This document shows positions 1 through 12,894 of a DNA stretch of 64,000 nt, in pieces; the first letter of the stretch is position 1; each line of letters starts with the position of its first letter. Source of the DNA: Siphonodentalium dalli. Its lineage: Eukaryota > Mollusca > Scaphopoda > Gadilida > Siphonodentaliidae. Position numbers and translations under genes: made by a program. Where the stretch lies: the NCBI GenBank assembly GCA_032622095.1, contig CP136064.1, forward strand, positions 180,952,011 to 181,016,010, written 5' to 3'. A model generated the notes under the pieces. It was not told where the DNA came from. It was given only the letters and a program-made list of their open reading frames with translations, and ran no database searches.

Positions 1-37
1 GCACCAAACCGGTATGAGAAATCCCCGTGTGTTTAAC

Positions 38-61
38 AGCGGGTCCTCCGGAGGACCCGCT
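38..61. repeat. Representative 24-bp palindrome of the satellite unit
   Basis: The 11-mer GCGGGTCCTCC is followed without a spacer by its exact reverse complement, and flanking A and T extend the symmetry to 24 bp. In units preceded by AAAA it reaches 26 bp. Left-arm variants occur in different units (a T in GGGTTC, GCTGG or TCTTCC). The right arm plus TTCTAGCATATGGGC is nearly invariant. It could extrude as a cruciform or bind a dimeric protein; both are inference. Confidence 0.9.
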
Positions 62-3000
62 TCTAGCATATGGGCACAATTTCAATAGGCTATATTTCGA
101 CTTTTGGAGCCAGGATCAACCCAATAATGCTTCTTTCTAAGTGTTATGACTCTCATGTACATATATTGTATGGCCCACTGTCGCATATTTGCTGATATAA
201 CGCTACAGATCGGGTATAACAAATCCCCGTGTGTTTAAAAGCGGGTCCTCCGGAGGACCCGCTTCTAGCATATGGGCACAATTTCAATAGGCTACATTTC
301 GACTTTTGGAGCCAGGATCAACCCAAGAATGCATCTTTCTAAGTGTTATGACTCTCATGTATATATATTGTATGGCCCACTGTCGCATATTTGCCGATAT
401 AACGCTACAGATCGGGTATAACAAATCCCCGTGTGTTTAACAGCGGGTTCTCCGGAGGACCCGCTTCTAGCATATGGGCAAAATTTCAATAGGCTATATT
501 TCGACTTTTGGAGCCAGGATCAACCCAAGAATGCATCTTTCTAAGTGGTATGACTCTCATGTACATATATTGTATGGCCCACTGTCGCATATTTGCCGAT
601 ATAACGCTACAGATCGGGTATAACAAATCCCCGTGTGTTTAAAAGCTGGTCCTCCGGAGGACCCGCTTCTAGCATATGGGCACAATTTCAATAGGCTACA
701 TTTCGACTTTTGGAGGCAGGATCAACCCAAGAATGCTTCTTTCTAAGTGTTATGACTCTCATGTACATATATTGTATGGCCCACTGTCGCATATTTGCTG
801 ATATAACGCTACAGATCGGGTATAACAAATCCCCGTGTGTTTAAAAGCGGGTCTTCCGGAGGACCCGCTTCTAGCATATGGGCACAATTTCAATAGGCTA
901 TATTTCGACTTTTGGAGCCAGGATCACCCAAGAATGCATCTTTCTAAGTGTTATGACTCTCATGTACATATATTGTATGGCCCACTGTCGCATATTTGCC
1001 GATATAACGCTACAGATCGGGTATAACAAATCCCCGTGTGTTTAACAGCGGGTCCTCCGGAGGACCCGCTTCTAGCATATGGGCAAAATTTCAATAGGCT
1101 ATATTTCGACTTTTGGAGCCAGGATCAACCCAAGAATGTATCTTTCTAAGTGTTATGACTCTCATGTACATATATTGTATGGCCCACTGTCGCAGAGTTG
1201 TCGATATAAGGCACCAAACCGGTATAAGAAATCGCCGTGTGTTTAACAGCGGGTTCTCCGGAGGACCCGCTTCTAGAATATGGGCACAATTTCCATAAGC
1301 TACATTTCGACTTTTCGAGCCAGGATCAACTCAAGAATGCATCTTTCTAAGTGTTATGGCTCCCATGTACATATATTGTATAAGGTCGACTGTCGCATAT
1401 TTGCCGATATAACGCTACAGATCGGGTATAACAAATCCCCGTGTGTTTAAAAGCGGGTTCTCCGGAGGACCCGCTTCTAGCATATGGGCAAAATTTCAAT
1501 AGGCTATATTTCGACTTTTGGAGGCAGGATCAACCCAAGAATGCATCTTTCTAAGTGGTATGACTCTCATGTACATATATTGTATGGCCCACTGTCGCAG
1601 AGTTGTCGATATAAGGCACCAAACCGTTTAAGAAATCGCCGTGTGTTTAACAGCGGGTCCTCCGGAGGACCCGCTTCTAGCATATGGGCACAATTTCAAT
1701 AGGCTACATTTCGACTTTTGGAGCCAAGATCAACCCAAGAATGCATCTTTCTAAGTGTTATGACTCTCATGTATATATATTGTATGGCCCACTGTCGCAT
1801 ATTTGCCGATATAACGCTACATATCGGGTATAACAAATCCCCGTGTGTTTAACAGCGGGTTCTCCGGAGGACCCGCTTCTAGCATATGGGCAAAATTTCA
1901 ATAGGCTATATTTCGACTTTTGGAGCCAGGATCAACCCAAGAATGCATCTTTCTAAGTGGTATGACTCTCATGTACATATATTGTATGGCCCACTGTCGC
2001 ATATTTGCCGATATAACGCTACAGATCGGGTATAACAAATCCCCGTGTGTTTAAAAGCTGGTCCTCCGGAGGACCCGCTTCTAGCATATGCGATGGGCAC
2101 AATTTCAATAGGCTACATTTCGACTTTTGGAGCCAGGATCAACCCAAGAATGCTTCTTTCTAAGTGTTATGACTCTCATGTACATATATTGTATGGCCCA
2201 CTGTCGCATATTTGCTGATATAACGCTACAGATCGGGTATAACAAATCCCCGTGTGTTTAAAAGCGGGTCCTCCGGAGGACCCGCTTCTAGCATATGGGC
2301 ACAATTTCAATAGGCTATATTTCGACTTTTGGAGCCAGGATCACCCAAGAATGCATCTTTCTAAGTGTTATGACTCTCATGTACATATATTGTATGGCCC
2401 ACTGTCGCATATTTGCCGATATAACGCTACAGATCGGGTATAACAAATCCCCGTGTGTTTAACAGCGGGTCCTCCGGAGGACCCGCTTCTAGCATATGGG
2501 CAAAATTTCAATAGGCTATATTTCGACTTTTGGAGCCAGGATCAACCCAAGAATGTATCTTTCTAAGTGTTATGACTCTCATGTACATATATTGTATGGC
2601 CCACTGTCGCAGAGTTGTCCATATAAGGCACCAAACCGGTATGAGAAATCCCCGTGTGTTTAACAGCGGGTCCTCCGGAGGACCCGCTTCTAGCATATGG
2701 GCACAATTTCAATAGGCTACATTTCGACTTTTGGAGCCAAGATCAACCCAAGAATGCATCTTTCTAAGTGTTATGACTCTCATGTATATATATTGTATGG
2801 CCCACTGTCGCATATTTGCCGATATAACGCTACATATCGGGTATAACAAATCCCCGTGTGTTTAACAGCGGGTTCTCCGGAGGACCCGCTTCTAGCATAT
2901 GGGCAAAATTTCAATAGGCTATATTTCGACTTTTGGAGCCAGGATCAACCCAAGAATGCATCTTTCTAAGTGGTATGACTCTCATGTACATATATTGTAT

Positions 3001-5093
3001 GGCCCACTGTCGCATATTTGCCGATATAACGCTACAGATCGGGTATAACAAATCCCCGTGTGTTTAAAAGCTGGTCCTCCGGAGGACCCGCTTCTAGCAT
3101 ATGGTCACAATTTCAATAGGCTACATTTCGACTTTTGGAGCCAGGATCAACCCAAGAATGCTTCTTTCTAAGTGTTATGACTCTCATGTACATATATTGT
3201 ATGGCCCACTGTCGCAGAGTTGTCCATATAAGGCACCAAACCGGTATGAGAAATCCCCGTGTGTTTAACAGCGGGTCCTCCGGAGGACCCGCTTCTAGCA
3301 TATGGGCACAATTTCAATAGGCTATATTTCGACTTTTGGAGCCAGGATCAACCCAATAATGCTTCTTTCTAAGTGTTATGACTCTCATGTACATATATTG
3401 TATGGCCCACTGTCGCATATTTGCTGATATAACGCTACAGATCGGGTATAACAAATCCCCGTGTGTTTAAAAGCGGGTCTTCCGGAGGACCCGCTTCTAG
3501 CATATGGGCACAATTTCAATAGGCTATATTTCGACTTTTGGAGCCAGGATCACCCAAGAATGCATCTTTCTAAGTGTTATGACTCTCATGTACATATATT
3601 GTATGGCCCACTGTCGCATATTTGCCGATATAACGCTACAGATCGGGTATAACAAATCCCCGTGTGTTTAACAGCGGGTCCTCCGGAGGACCCGCTTCTA
3701 GCATATGGGCAAAATTTCAATAGGCTATATTTCGACTTTTGGAGCCAGGATCAACCCAAGAATGTATCTTTCTAAGTGTTATGACTCTCATGTACATATA
3801 TTGTATGGCCCACTGTCGCAGAGTTGTCGATATAAGGCACCAAACCGGTATAAGAAATCGCCGTGTGTTTAACAGCGGGTTCTCCGGAGGACCCGCTTCT
3901 AGCATATGGGCACAATTTCCATAAGCTACATTTCGACTTTTCGAGCCAGGATCAACTCAAGAATGCATCTTTCTAAGTGTTATGGCTCCCATGTACATAT
4001 ATTGTATAAGGTCGACTGTCGCATATTTGCCGATATAACGCTACAGATCGGGTATAACAAATCCCCGTGTGTTTAAAAGCGGGTTCTCCGGAGGACCCGC
4101 TTCTAGCATATGGGCAAAATTTCAATAGGCTATATTTCGACTTTTGGAGCCAGGATCAACCCAAGAATGCATCTTTCTAAGTGGTATGACTCTCATGTAC
4201 ATATATTGTATGGCCCACTGTCGCAGAGTTGTCGATATAAGGCACCAAACCGGTATAAGAAATCGCCGTGTGTTTAACAGCGGGTCCTCCGGAGGACCCG
4301 CTTCTAGCATATGGGCACAATTTCAATAGGCTACATTTCGACTTTTGGAGCCAAGATCAACCCAAGAATGCATCTTTCTAAGTGTTATGACTCTCATGTA
4401 TATATATTGTATGGCCCACTGTCGCATATTTGCCGATATAACGCTACATATCGGGTATAACAAATCCCCGTGTGTTTAACAGCGGGTTCTCCGGAGGACC
4501 CGCTTCTAGCATATGGGCAAAATTTCAATAGGCTATATTTCGACTTTTGGAGCCAGGATCAACCCAAGAATGCATCTTTCTAAGTGGTATGACTCTCATG
4601 TACATATATTGTATGGCCCACTGTCGCATATTTGCCGATATAACGCTACAGATCGGGTATAACAAATCCCCGTGTGTTTAAAAGCTGGTCCTCCGGAGGA
4701 CCCGCTTCTAGCATATGGGCACAATTTCAATAGGCTACATTTCGACTTTTGGAGCCAGGATCAACCCAAGAATGCTTCTTTCTAAGTGTTATGACTCTCA
4801 TGTACATATATTGTATGGCCCACTGTCGCAGAGTTGTCCATATAAGGCACCAAACCGGTATGAGAAATCCCCGTGTGTTTAACAGCGGGTCCTCCGGAGG
4901 ACCCGCTTCTAGCATATGGGCACAATTTCAATAGGCTATATTTCGACTTTTGGAGCCAGGATCAACCCAATAATGCTTCTTTCTAAGTGTTATGACTCTC
5001 ATGTACATATATTGTATGGCCCACTGTCGCATATTTGCTGATATAACGCTACAGATCGGGTATAACAAATCCCCGTGTGTTTAAAAGCGGGTC

Positions 5094-6391
5094 CTCCGGA
5101 GGACCCGCTTCTAGCATATGGGCACAATTTCAATAGGCTACATTTCGACTTTTGGAGCCAGGATCAACCCAAGAATGCTTCTTTCTAAGTGTTATGACTC
5201 TCATGTACATATATTGTATGGCCCACTGTCGCAGAGTTGTCCATATAAGGCACCAAACCGGTATGAGAAATCCCCGTGTGTTTAACAGCGGGTCCTCCGG
5301 AGGACCCGCTTCTAGCATATGGGCAAACATTTCAATACTCTATATTTCGACTTTTGGAGCCATTGTCAACCTAAGTATGCATCTTTCTAAGTGTTCTGGT
5401 CCCGTATACATCTACTGTAGGGCCCTTTGACGCATATTTGCCGATATAATGCAACAGATCGGGTATAAGAAATCCCCGTGTGTTTAACAGCGGGTCCTCC
5501 GGAGGACCCGCTTCTAGCATATGGGCACAATTTCAATAGTCTATATTTCGACTTTTCGAGCCATTGTCAACCTAAGTATGCATCTTTCTAAGTGTTCTGA
5601 TCCCGTATACATCTACTGTATGGCCCTTTATCGCATATTTGCCGATATAACGCTACAGATCGGGTATAACAAATCCCCGTGTGTTTAAAAGCGGGTCCTC
5701 CAGAGGACCCGCTTCTATAGCATATGGGCAAAATTTCAATAGGCTATATTTCGACTTTTGGAGCCATTGTCAACCTAAGTATGCATCTTTCTAAGTGTTC
5801 TGGTCCCGTATACATCTACTGTAGGGCCCTTTGTTGCATATTTGCCGATATAACGCTACAGATCGGGTATAATAAATCCCCGTATGTTTAACAGCGGGTC
5901 CTCCGGAGGACCCGCTTCTAGCATATATGGGCAAACATTTCAATACTATATATTTCGACTTTTGGAGCCCTTATCAACTCAAGTATGCATCTTTCTAAGA
6001 GTTATGACTCCCATTTACATCTACTTATGCCCCCTTATCGCATATTTGCCGATATAACGCTACAGATCGGGTATAACAAATCCCCGTATGTTTAACAGCG
6101 GGTCCTCCGGAGGACCCGCTTCTAGCATATGGGCAAAATTTCAATAGGCTACATTTCTACTTTTGGAGCCCTTATCAACTTAAGTATGCATCTTTCTAAG
6201 TGTTATGACTCCCATTTACATCTACTTATGCCCCCTTGTCGCATATTTGCCGATATAACGCTACAGATCGGGTATAAGAAATCTCCGTATGTTTAGAAGA
6301 GGGTCCTCCGGAGGACCCGCTTCTAGCATATGGGCACAATTTCAATAGGCTACATTTCGACTTTTGGAGCCAGGATCAACCCAAGAATGCT
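5094..6391. repeat. Satellite block duplicated 2827 bp downstream (copy 1)
   Basis: This six-unit block contains the divergent class C units and matches 7921-9218 almost base for base. Differences are few, for example GCAACAG against GCTACAG near 5451 and GAGCCATTG against GAGCGATTG near 5557. The offset of 2827 bp is 14 units, so a multi-unit segment was copied recently. Confidence 0.9.
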
Positions 6392-7920
6392 TCTTTCTAA
6401 GTGTTATGACTCTCATGTACATATATTGTATGGCCCACTGTCGCATATTTGCTGATATAACGCTACAGATCGGGTATAACAAATCCCCGTGTGTTTAAAA
6501 GCGGGTCTTCCGGAGGACCCGCTTCTAGCATATGGGCACAATTTCAATAGGCTATATTTCGACTTTTGGAGCCAGGATCACCCAAGAATGCATCTTTCTA
6601 AGTGTTATGACTCTCATGTACATATATTGTATGGCCCACTGTCGCATATTTGCCGATATAACGCTACAGATCGGGTATAACAAATCCCCGTGTGTTTAAC
6701 AGCGGGTCCTCCGGAGGACCCGCTTCTAGCATATGGGCAAAATTTCAATAGGCTATATTTCGACTTTTGGAGCCAGGATCAACCCAAGAATGTATCTTTC
6801 TAAGTGTTATGACTCTCATGTACATATATTGTATGGCCCACTGTCGCAGAGTTGTCGATATAAGGCACCAAACCGGTATAAGAAATCGCCGTGTGTTTAA
6901 CAGCGGGTTCTCCGGAGGACCCGCTTCTAGCATATGGGCACAATTTCCATAAGCTACATTTCGACTTTTCGAGCCAGGATCAACTCAAGAATGCATCTTT
7001 CTAAGTGTTATGGCTCCCATGTACATATATTGTATAAGGTCGACTGTCGCATATTTGCCGATATAACGCTACAGATCGGGTATAACAAATCCCCGTGTGT
7101 TTAAAAGGTGGTCCTCCGGAGGACCCGCTTCTAGCATATGGGCACAATTTCAATAAGCTACATTTCGACTTTTGGAGTCAAGATCAACCCAAGAAAGCAT
7201 CTTTCTAAGTGTTATGACTCTCATGTACATATATTGTATGGCCCACTGTCGCAGAGTTGTCGATATAAGGCACCAAACCGGTATAAGAAATCGCCGTGTG
7301 TTTAACAGCGGGTCCTCCGGAGGACCCGCTTCTAGCATATGGGCACAATTTCAATAGGCTACATTTCGACTTTTGGAGCCAAGATCAACCCAAGAATGCA
7401 TCTGTCTAAGTGTTATGACTCTCATGTATATATATTGTATGGCCCACTGTCGCATATTTGCCGATATAACGCTACATATCGGGTATAACAAATCCCCGTG
7501 TGTTTAACAGCGGGTTCTCCGGAGGACCCGCTTCTAGCATATGGGCAAAATTTCAATAGGCTATATTTCGACTTTTGGAGCCAGGATCAACCCAAGAATG
7601 CATCTTTCTAAGTGGTATGACTCTCATGTACATATATTGTATGGCCCACTGTCGCATATTTGCCGATATAACGCTACAGATCGGGTATAACAAATCCCCG
7701 TGTGTTTAAAAGCTGGTCCTCCGGAGGACCCGCTTCTAGCATATGGGCACAATTTCAATAGGCTACATTTCGACTTTTGGAGCCGGGATCAACCCAAGAA
7801 TGCATCTTTCTAAGTGGTATGACTCTCATGTACATATATTGTATGGCCCACTGTCGCATATTTGCCGATATAACGCTACAGATCGGGTATAACAAATCCC
7901 CGTGTGTTTAAATGCTGGTC

Positions 7921-9218
7921 CTCCGGAGGACCCGCTTCTAGCATATGGGCACAATTTCAATAGGCTACATTTCGACTTTTGGAGCCAGGATCAACCCAAG
8001 AATGCTTCTTTCTAAGTGTTATGACTCTCATGTACATATATTGTATGGCCCACTGTCGCAGAGTTGTCCATATAAGGCACCAAACCGGTATGAGAAATCC
8101 CCGTGTGTTTAACAGCGGGTCCTCCGGAGGACCCGCTTCTAGCATATGGGCAAACATTTCAATACTCTATATTTCGACTTTTGGAGCCATTGTCAACCTA
8201 AGTATGCATCTTTCTAAGTGTTCTGGTCCCGTATACATCTACTGTAGGGCCCTTTGACGCATATTTGCCGATATAATGCTACAGATCGGGTATAAGAAAT
8301 CCCCGTGTGTTTAACAGCGGGTCCTCCGGAGGACCCGCTTCTAGCATATGGGCACAATTTCAATAGTCTATATTTCGACTTTTCGAGCGATTGTCAACCT
8401 AAGTATGCATCTTTCTAAGTGTTCTGATCCCGTATACATCTACTGTATGGCCCTTTATCGCATATTTGCCGATATAACGCTACAGATCGGGTATAACAAA
8501 TCCCCGTGTGTTTAAAAGCGGGTCCTCCAGAGGACCCGCTTCTATAGCATATGGGCAAAATTTCAATAGGCTATATTTCGACTTTTGGAGCCATTGTCAA
8601 CCTAAGTATGCATCTTTCTAAGTGTTCTGGTCCCGTATACATCTACTGTAGGGCCCTTTGTTGCATATTTGCCGATATAACGCTACAGATCGGGTATAAT
8701 AAATCCCCGTATGTTTAACAGCGGGTCCTCCGGAGGACCCGCTTCTAGCATATATGGGCAAACATTTCAATACTATATATTTCGACTTTTGGAGCCCTTA
8801 TCAACTCAAGTATGCATCTTTCTAAGAGTTATGACTCCCATTTACATCTACTTATGCCCCCTTATCGCATATTTGCCGATATAACGCTACAGATCGGGTA
8901 TAACAAATCCCCGTATGTTTAACAGCGGGTCCTCCGGAGGACCCGCTTCTAGCATATGGGCAAAATTTCAATAGGCTACATTTCTACTTTTGGAGCCCTT
9001 GTCAACTCAAGTATGCATCTTTCTAAGTGTTATGACTCCCATTTACATCTACTTATGCCCCCTTGTCGCATATTTGCCGATATAACGCTACAGATCGGGT
9101 ATAAGAAATCTCCGTATGTTTAGAAGAGGGTCCTCCGGAGGACCCGCTTCTAGCATATGGGCACAATTTCAATAGGCTACATTTCGACTTTTGGAGCCAG
9201 GATCAACCCAAGAATGCA
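7921..9218. repeat. Satellite block duplicated from 5094-6391 (copy 2)
   Basis: This is the second copy of the class C block. The flanking units differ from those around copy 1, which fits unequal exchange or reinsertion of a multi-unit circle rather than gradual drift. Confidence 0.9.
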
Positions 9219-9789
9219 TCTTTCTAAGTGTTATGACTCTCATGTACATATATTGTATGGCCCACTGTCGCAGCGTTGTCGATATAAGGCACCAAACCGG
9301 TATAAGAAATCCCCGTGTGTTTAACAGCGGGTCCTCCGGAGGACCCGCTTCTAGCATATGGGCACAATTTCAATAGGCTATATTTCGACTTTTCGAGCCA
9401 GGATCAACTCAAGAATGCATCTTTCTAAGTGTTATGGCTCCCATGTACATATATTGTATAAGGTCGACTGTCGCATATTTGCCGATATAACGCTACAGAT
9501 CGGGTATAACAAATCCCCGTGTGTTTAAAAGCGGGTCCTCCGGAGGACCCGCTTCTAGCATATGGGCAAAATTTCAATAGGCTATATTTCGACTTTTGGA
9601 GCCATTGTCAACCTAAGTATGCATCTTTCTAAGTGTTCTGATCCCGTATACATCTACTGTATGGCCCTTTATCGCATATTTGCCGATATAACGCTACAGA
9701 TCGGGTATAACAAATCCCCGTGTGTTTAACAGCGGGTCCTCCGGAGGACCCGCTTCTAGCATATGGGCACAATTTCAATAGGCTATATT

Positions 9790-10486
9790 TTGACTTTTGG
9801 AGCCTGCAGGATCAACACAAGAATGCATCTTTCTAAGTTTCATGACTACCATGTACATATATTGTATGGCTCACTGTCGCAGAGTTGTCGATATAACGCT
9901 ACAGATCGGGTATAAGACATCTCCGTATATTTAGAAGAGGGTTCTCCGGAGGACCCGCTTCTAGCATATGGGCAAAATTTCAATAGGCTATATTTCGACT
10001 TTTGGAGCCATGATCAACCCAAGAATGCATCTTTCTAAGTGTCATGACTCCCATATACATGTATTGTGTAACCCATTGTCGCAGAATTGGCGATATAAAG
10101 CAACAGGACGCGTATAAGTACTCCCCGTATGTTTAGAAGAGGGTCCTCCGGAGGACCCGCTTCTAGCATATGGGCAAAATTTCAATAGGCTATATTTCGA
10201 CTTCTGCAGCCAGGATCAACTCAAGAATGCTTCTTTCTAAGTGTTATGACTCCCATATACATATATTGTAGAGCCCACTGTCGCAGAGTTGTTGATATAA
10301 GGCAACAGACCGGGTATAAGGAATCCCCGTATGTTTAGCAGAGGGTCCTCTGGAGGACCATTCAGCTGCAAGCCTATGGGCAAAATTTCAATAGGCTATA
10401 TTTCAACTTTTGGAGCCATGATCAACTCAAGAATGCATCTTTAGAAGTGTTATGACTCCCATATACATATATTGTAGAGCCCACTG
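9790..10486. repeat. Degenerate right border of the satellite array
   Basis: The last three to four units diverge step by step. The palindrome is damaged (GGTCCTCTGGAGGACCA near 10345), new small insertions appear (CTGCAGG near 9803) and the array stops mid-unit after CCCACTG. Such decay at an array edge is expected where unequal exchange no longer homogenises units. Confidence 0.85.
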
Positions 10487-10524
10487 TTTAGAAAATAATA
10501 TTCGAACAGCCAAGTCTGAATATA

Positions 10525-10907
10525 GTGTCTGACATTTGCAGAATGAGGTCCCCAAAGGGTGAATTTAGTGACGCAATCGGCGGGCTAGCATCACCAAATT
10601 CTGTTTAAGCCTCAACTGCTATGGGAGATATAGCATCATATTGAAGTTCTCCAGTTAAAGTTGGTGATGTGCACGCATTGGGCACCTCAATTATGCATTT
10701 TATCTTCTGCAAATTAGGGGATATAGAAACTGAACAGACGGGAAAAAGTGAGAAAAATGTCAATTTAAGACCCTATATACTTCCCAGAAGACGAGGCATA
10801 AGCAGAATGAGTTCCATGGGTAGTATATTTGGTGATGCTAGCCTGCTGTGCAGGGTAGCATAACTAAATTCACCCTCTGGGGACCTCATTCTGCAAATGT
10901 CAGACAC
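10525..10907. mobile_element. Foldback element, family F1, copy 1
   Basis: The terminal inverted repeats begin GTGTCTGACATTTGCAGAAT and end with its complement. The arms continue through GAGGTCCCC and GGGTGAATTTAGTGA. Compared with copies at 55246 and 60763, the loop here is enlarged by about 200 bp of unrelated sequence (about 10610-10815). The flanks share ATA, which is a weak target duplication. A 64-codon ORF inside has no domain and is not accepted. Confidence 0.9.
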
Positions 10908-11262
10908 ATAAATTCAGGTTTGGGAACAACAATTTGTTTTGATTTGATATTAATGACACACACTGGCATGAGTGCTAGCTAAGCAGTTGTTTATACCTGT
11001 CAGCCTGATAACATCTCAATCGATGACTGTGGTATCAACTCTCTCTGTCTGTAGCTAATACAATTGACTGAATCTGCTGGTGGGAGAGGTGAGTTAGGAG
11101 ATGAGATGGGGTGGAGGTGCTGTTGGTTGGGGGCAGGGTGGTGGTCTGGGTCATGTGGGGGGGGGGGATGATGGAAAGGGAAAGTTTCAATGATTTCATT
11201 AAAGATTTTCATAACTCTGCGGATGTTACAATGGTGTTAGTTTTTCTAATTTTTTAACATGT
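10908..11262. other. Unassigned spacer with a G run
   Basis: I recognise nothing here apart from a G-rich patch (about 11070-11170) ending in a run of about 12 G. The minus-strand ORF across it reads His/Pro-rich only because of the G/A bias. Confidence 0.6.
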
Positions 11263-11672
11263 TTAAAGGCCCACTTAATTTTCAAGTCGCCAATTATTAT
11301 TTTTATAGTGACTTGATATACGGTTTTAATAACAATCTATGCCATAAAATATGATTAAAATGCTATAATTCACCACTATTCGAAGATGCCCACAGATAAA
11401 TAGAAGACTTCCCCCCTCTGTCACCCATAATGCAACAGAATTCAAAGTTTTTCAATGGAAGGGGAAGAACTCTATCTTTAATATATAGAGTTATTCCCCC
11501 TGCATTGAAAATACTGATTTTTTAATTCTTGATGACAAAACGCGTTGGCAACTCAACAAAAACAACATATCCACAGTTTATTACATCAGATAAGTTGATA
11601 ATATAATATGTATAATATGGCATATATTTTATATAATATAATTTGGGGTTCGAAAATTAAGTGGGCCTTTAA
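11263..11672. mobile_element. TTAA-flanked MITE with AGGCCCAC termini
   Basis: A 22-bp inverted repeat (internal strand AGGCCCACTTAATTTTC) lies at both ends, directly bordered by TTAA at 11263-11266 and 11669-11672. A strong internal hairpin lies at about 11449-11508 (GGGGAAGAACTCTA against TAGAGTTATTCCCC). No ORF is present. The TTAA target fits the piggyBac or Kolobok superfamilies. The AGG start differs from the CCC start of canonical piggyBac. Confidence 0.88.
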
Positions 11673-12401
11673 AAAACGAGAGGCCGATCACGATCGGCAG
11701 ATGTTAACCCATCCCTTGGTGAGAGTAAATTACTATGATAGGAATCATAACTGAGAGTTTTGATGTTGAATTATAGAGTATACTGTTACATGTACTATTA
11801 TAGACAAATGTACAAAGCACAAATTATTGGAATTTATGGGTCACTCGCATTTATATAAGAGAATGCACTGGTACAGGATCTGTAATTCTGCACCACAACA
11901 GCCTTGGGTTAAATGTGAAAAGGTGACCTGGACATGGAATACTTGGGTTAAGAGAGTCCAATTTAAGTTTACAATGATAATGTATAAAATTCTACCAACA
12001 ACAGCCATCAAGATAAAACACCTCACTGCTGACCCATTAATATCAATTATATAACAGAGCTGTCAACAAATCACAGGCAGTGTTTATGTTGAAGGCTGGC
12101 ACCTATATTAAACCAATGACATTTATAATGACCTCAGACCATCTGTAGAGTGATATACTCAGCTGTGCAATGCAGCACAAATGTTATAGTCTACTGTTAA
12201 TATCATGTGATGTTTATTGTTGAAACTTAAAAAAAAATTAGATACCATATCTTTCTTTATCTGCACATTGGCATAAGAGACATCAGAAAATAATATAGCC
12301 TTAGCAATAGCTAAGTAGTCCAAAGGCATGGGATTCAATTGGTGAATTGGGTTTAATGTCGCTCCAAACAAATTTACCAGAACATAACACAAGATTTTGG
12401 A
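11673..12401. other. Unassigned spacer with a piggyBac-like MITE fragment
   Basis: Positions about 11836-11915 (TATATAAGAGAATGCACTGG then CTGCACCA) match the right half of the CCCTTTCATGAC MITE family seen at 50265-50486. The rest shows nothing I recognise. The two overlapping ORFs on opposite strands at 11827-12054 have no domain signature. Confidence 0.55.
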
Positions 12402-12850
12402 CCGATTTAAACTAAATTTGGTGTGGTGACTCGGGGTACTGGCAGAGTTATAATGGTGTTAGTTTTTCAAATTTAAAAAAAAAAATGTTTTTTAAATTAT
12501 TTAAAAAAAATAATATTTTATTGTTTTTTTAAAATTTATTTATATTTTATTTTTTGTTAAATTGAGCAAGGAATTCAATCAAAATTTTTTTTTAAAGAGT
12601 GGATAGTTTTTCGAAAAAGGGCCATAACTCAGTTAAAATAGTTGGCTCAAACCCATAATCGAACTTGATCTGTCTTTTGTGCTGAGAAATTGATATACAA
12701 AATTTGGTTCCGATCAGATAGAAAATATTTGAGTTATCGCACCATGCGTAAAGTGTCTATGCACAGACAGACGGACGGACTAATGATGAGTGGTCAATCC
12801 GGACATCGACACTATGTTTACCATACTATGGTATGGGCAAACATAAAAAA
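12402..12850. repeat. Interspersed repeat ending in a GACAGACGGACGGA-type tract
   Basis: The block contains AGGGCCATAACTCAG, CAAAATTTGGTTCCGATCAG, TTGAGTTATCGCAC and CAGACAGACGGACGGAC in that order. From general knowledge this arrangement is common in bivalve non-coding sequence. A-rich stretches at 12473-12560 interrupt it. It has no coding capacity. The family name is unknown to me. Confidence 0.6.
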
Positions 12851-12894
12851 AATTATGTTAAATTAATCAAGGAGTTAAATCTGAATTATTTTTT

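Larger units (their letters stand above)
1..10486. repeat. Satellite array, about 202-bp unit, about 52 copies, with higher-order structure
   Basis: Successive units start at 39, 241, 443, 645, 847, 1048 and 1249, so the period is 201-202 bp. Every unit carries a near-perfect palindrome made of GCGGGTCCTCC followed by GGAGGACCCGC, then TTCTAGCATATGGGC. Two classes differ just before the palindrome: type A has CATATTTGCCGATATAAC and type B has CAGAGTTGTCGATATAAGG. A third class, C, differs in mid-unit (CATTGTCAACCTAAG) and occupies about 5330-6300 and 8157-9127. Private variants recur in order every 6, 7 or 15 units: the one-base deletion GGATCACCCA lies near 910, 2340, 3549 and 6568. This shows a higher-order repeat. 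The array is cut by the left edge of the window. Short ORFs of 60-92 codons recur on both strands only because the unit recurs. I do not recognise the family. Confidence 0.97.

Noticed and set aside
835-9376. About two dozen ORFs of 61-92 codons on both strands in the first 9.4 kb with near-identical proteins
   Set aside because: They recur because the 202-bp satellite recurs. The same DNA is open on both strands, frames are broken by the routine 1-bp unit variants, and no domain or start context is conserved.
1-10486. Hammerhead ribozyme in the satellite monomer
   Set aside because: Some animal satellites encode hammerheads, so I looked for CTGANGA followed by GAAA on both strands of the consensus unit. 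GAAA is present on the minus strand, but the CTGANGA core is not.
1-10486. CRISPR array
   Set aside because: Units are homologous throughout with no unique spacers, the period is about 202 bp, and the context is eukaryotic.
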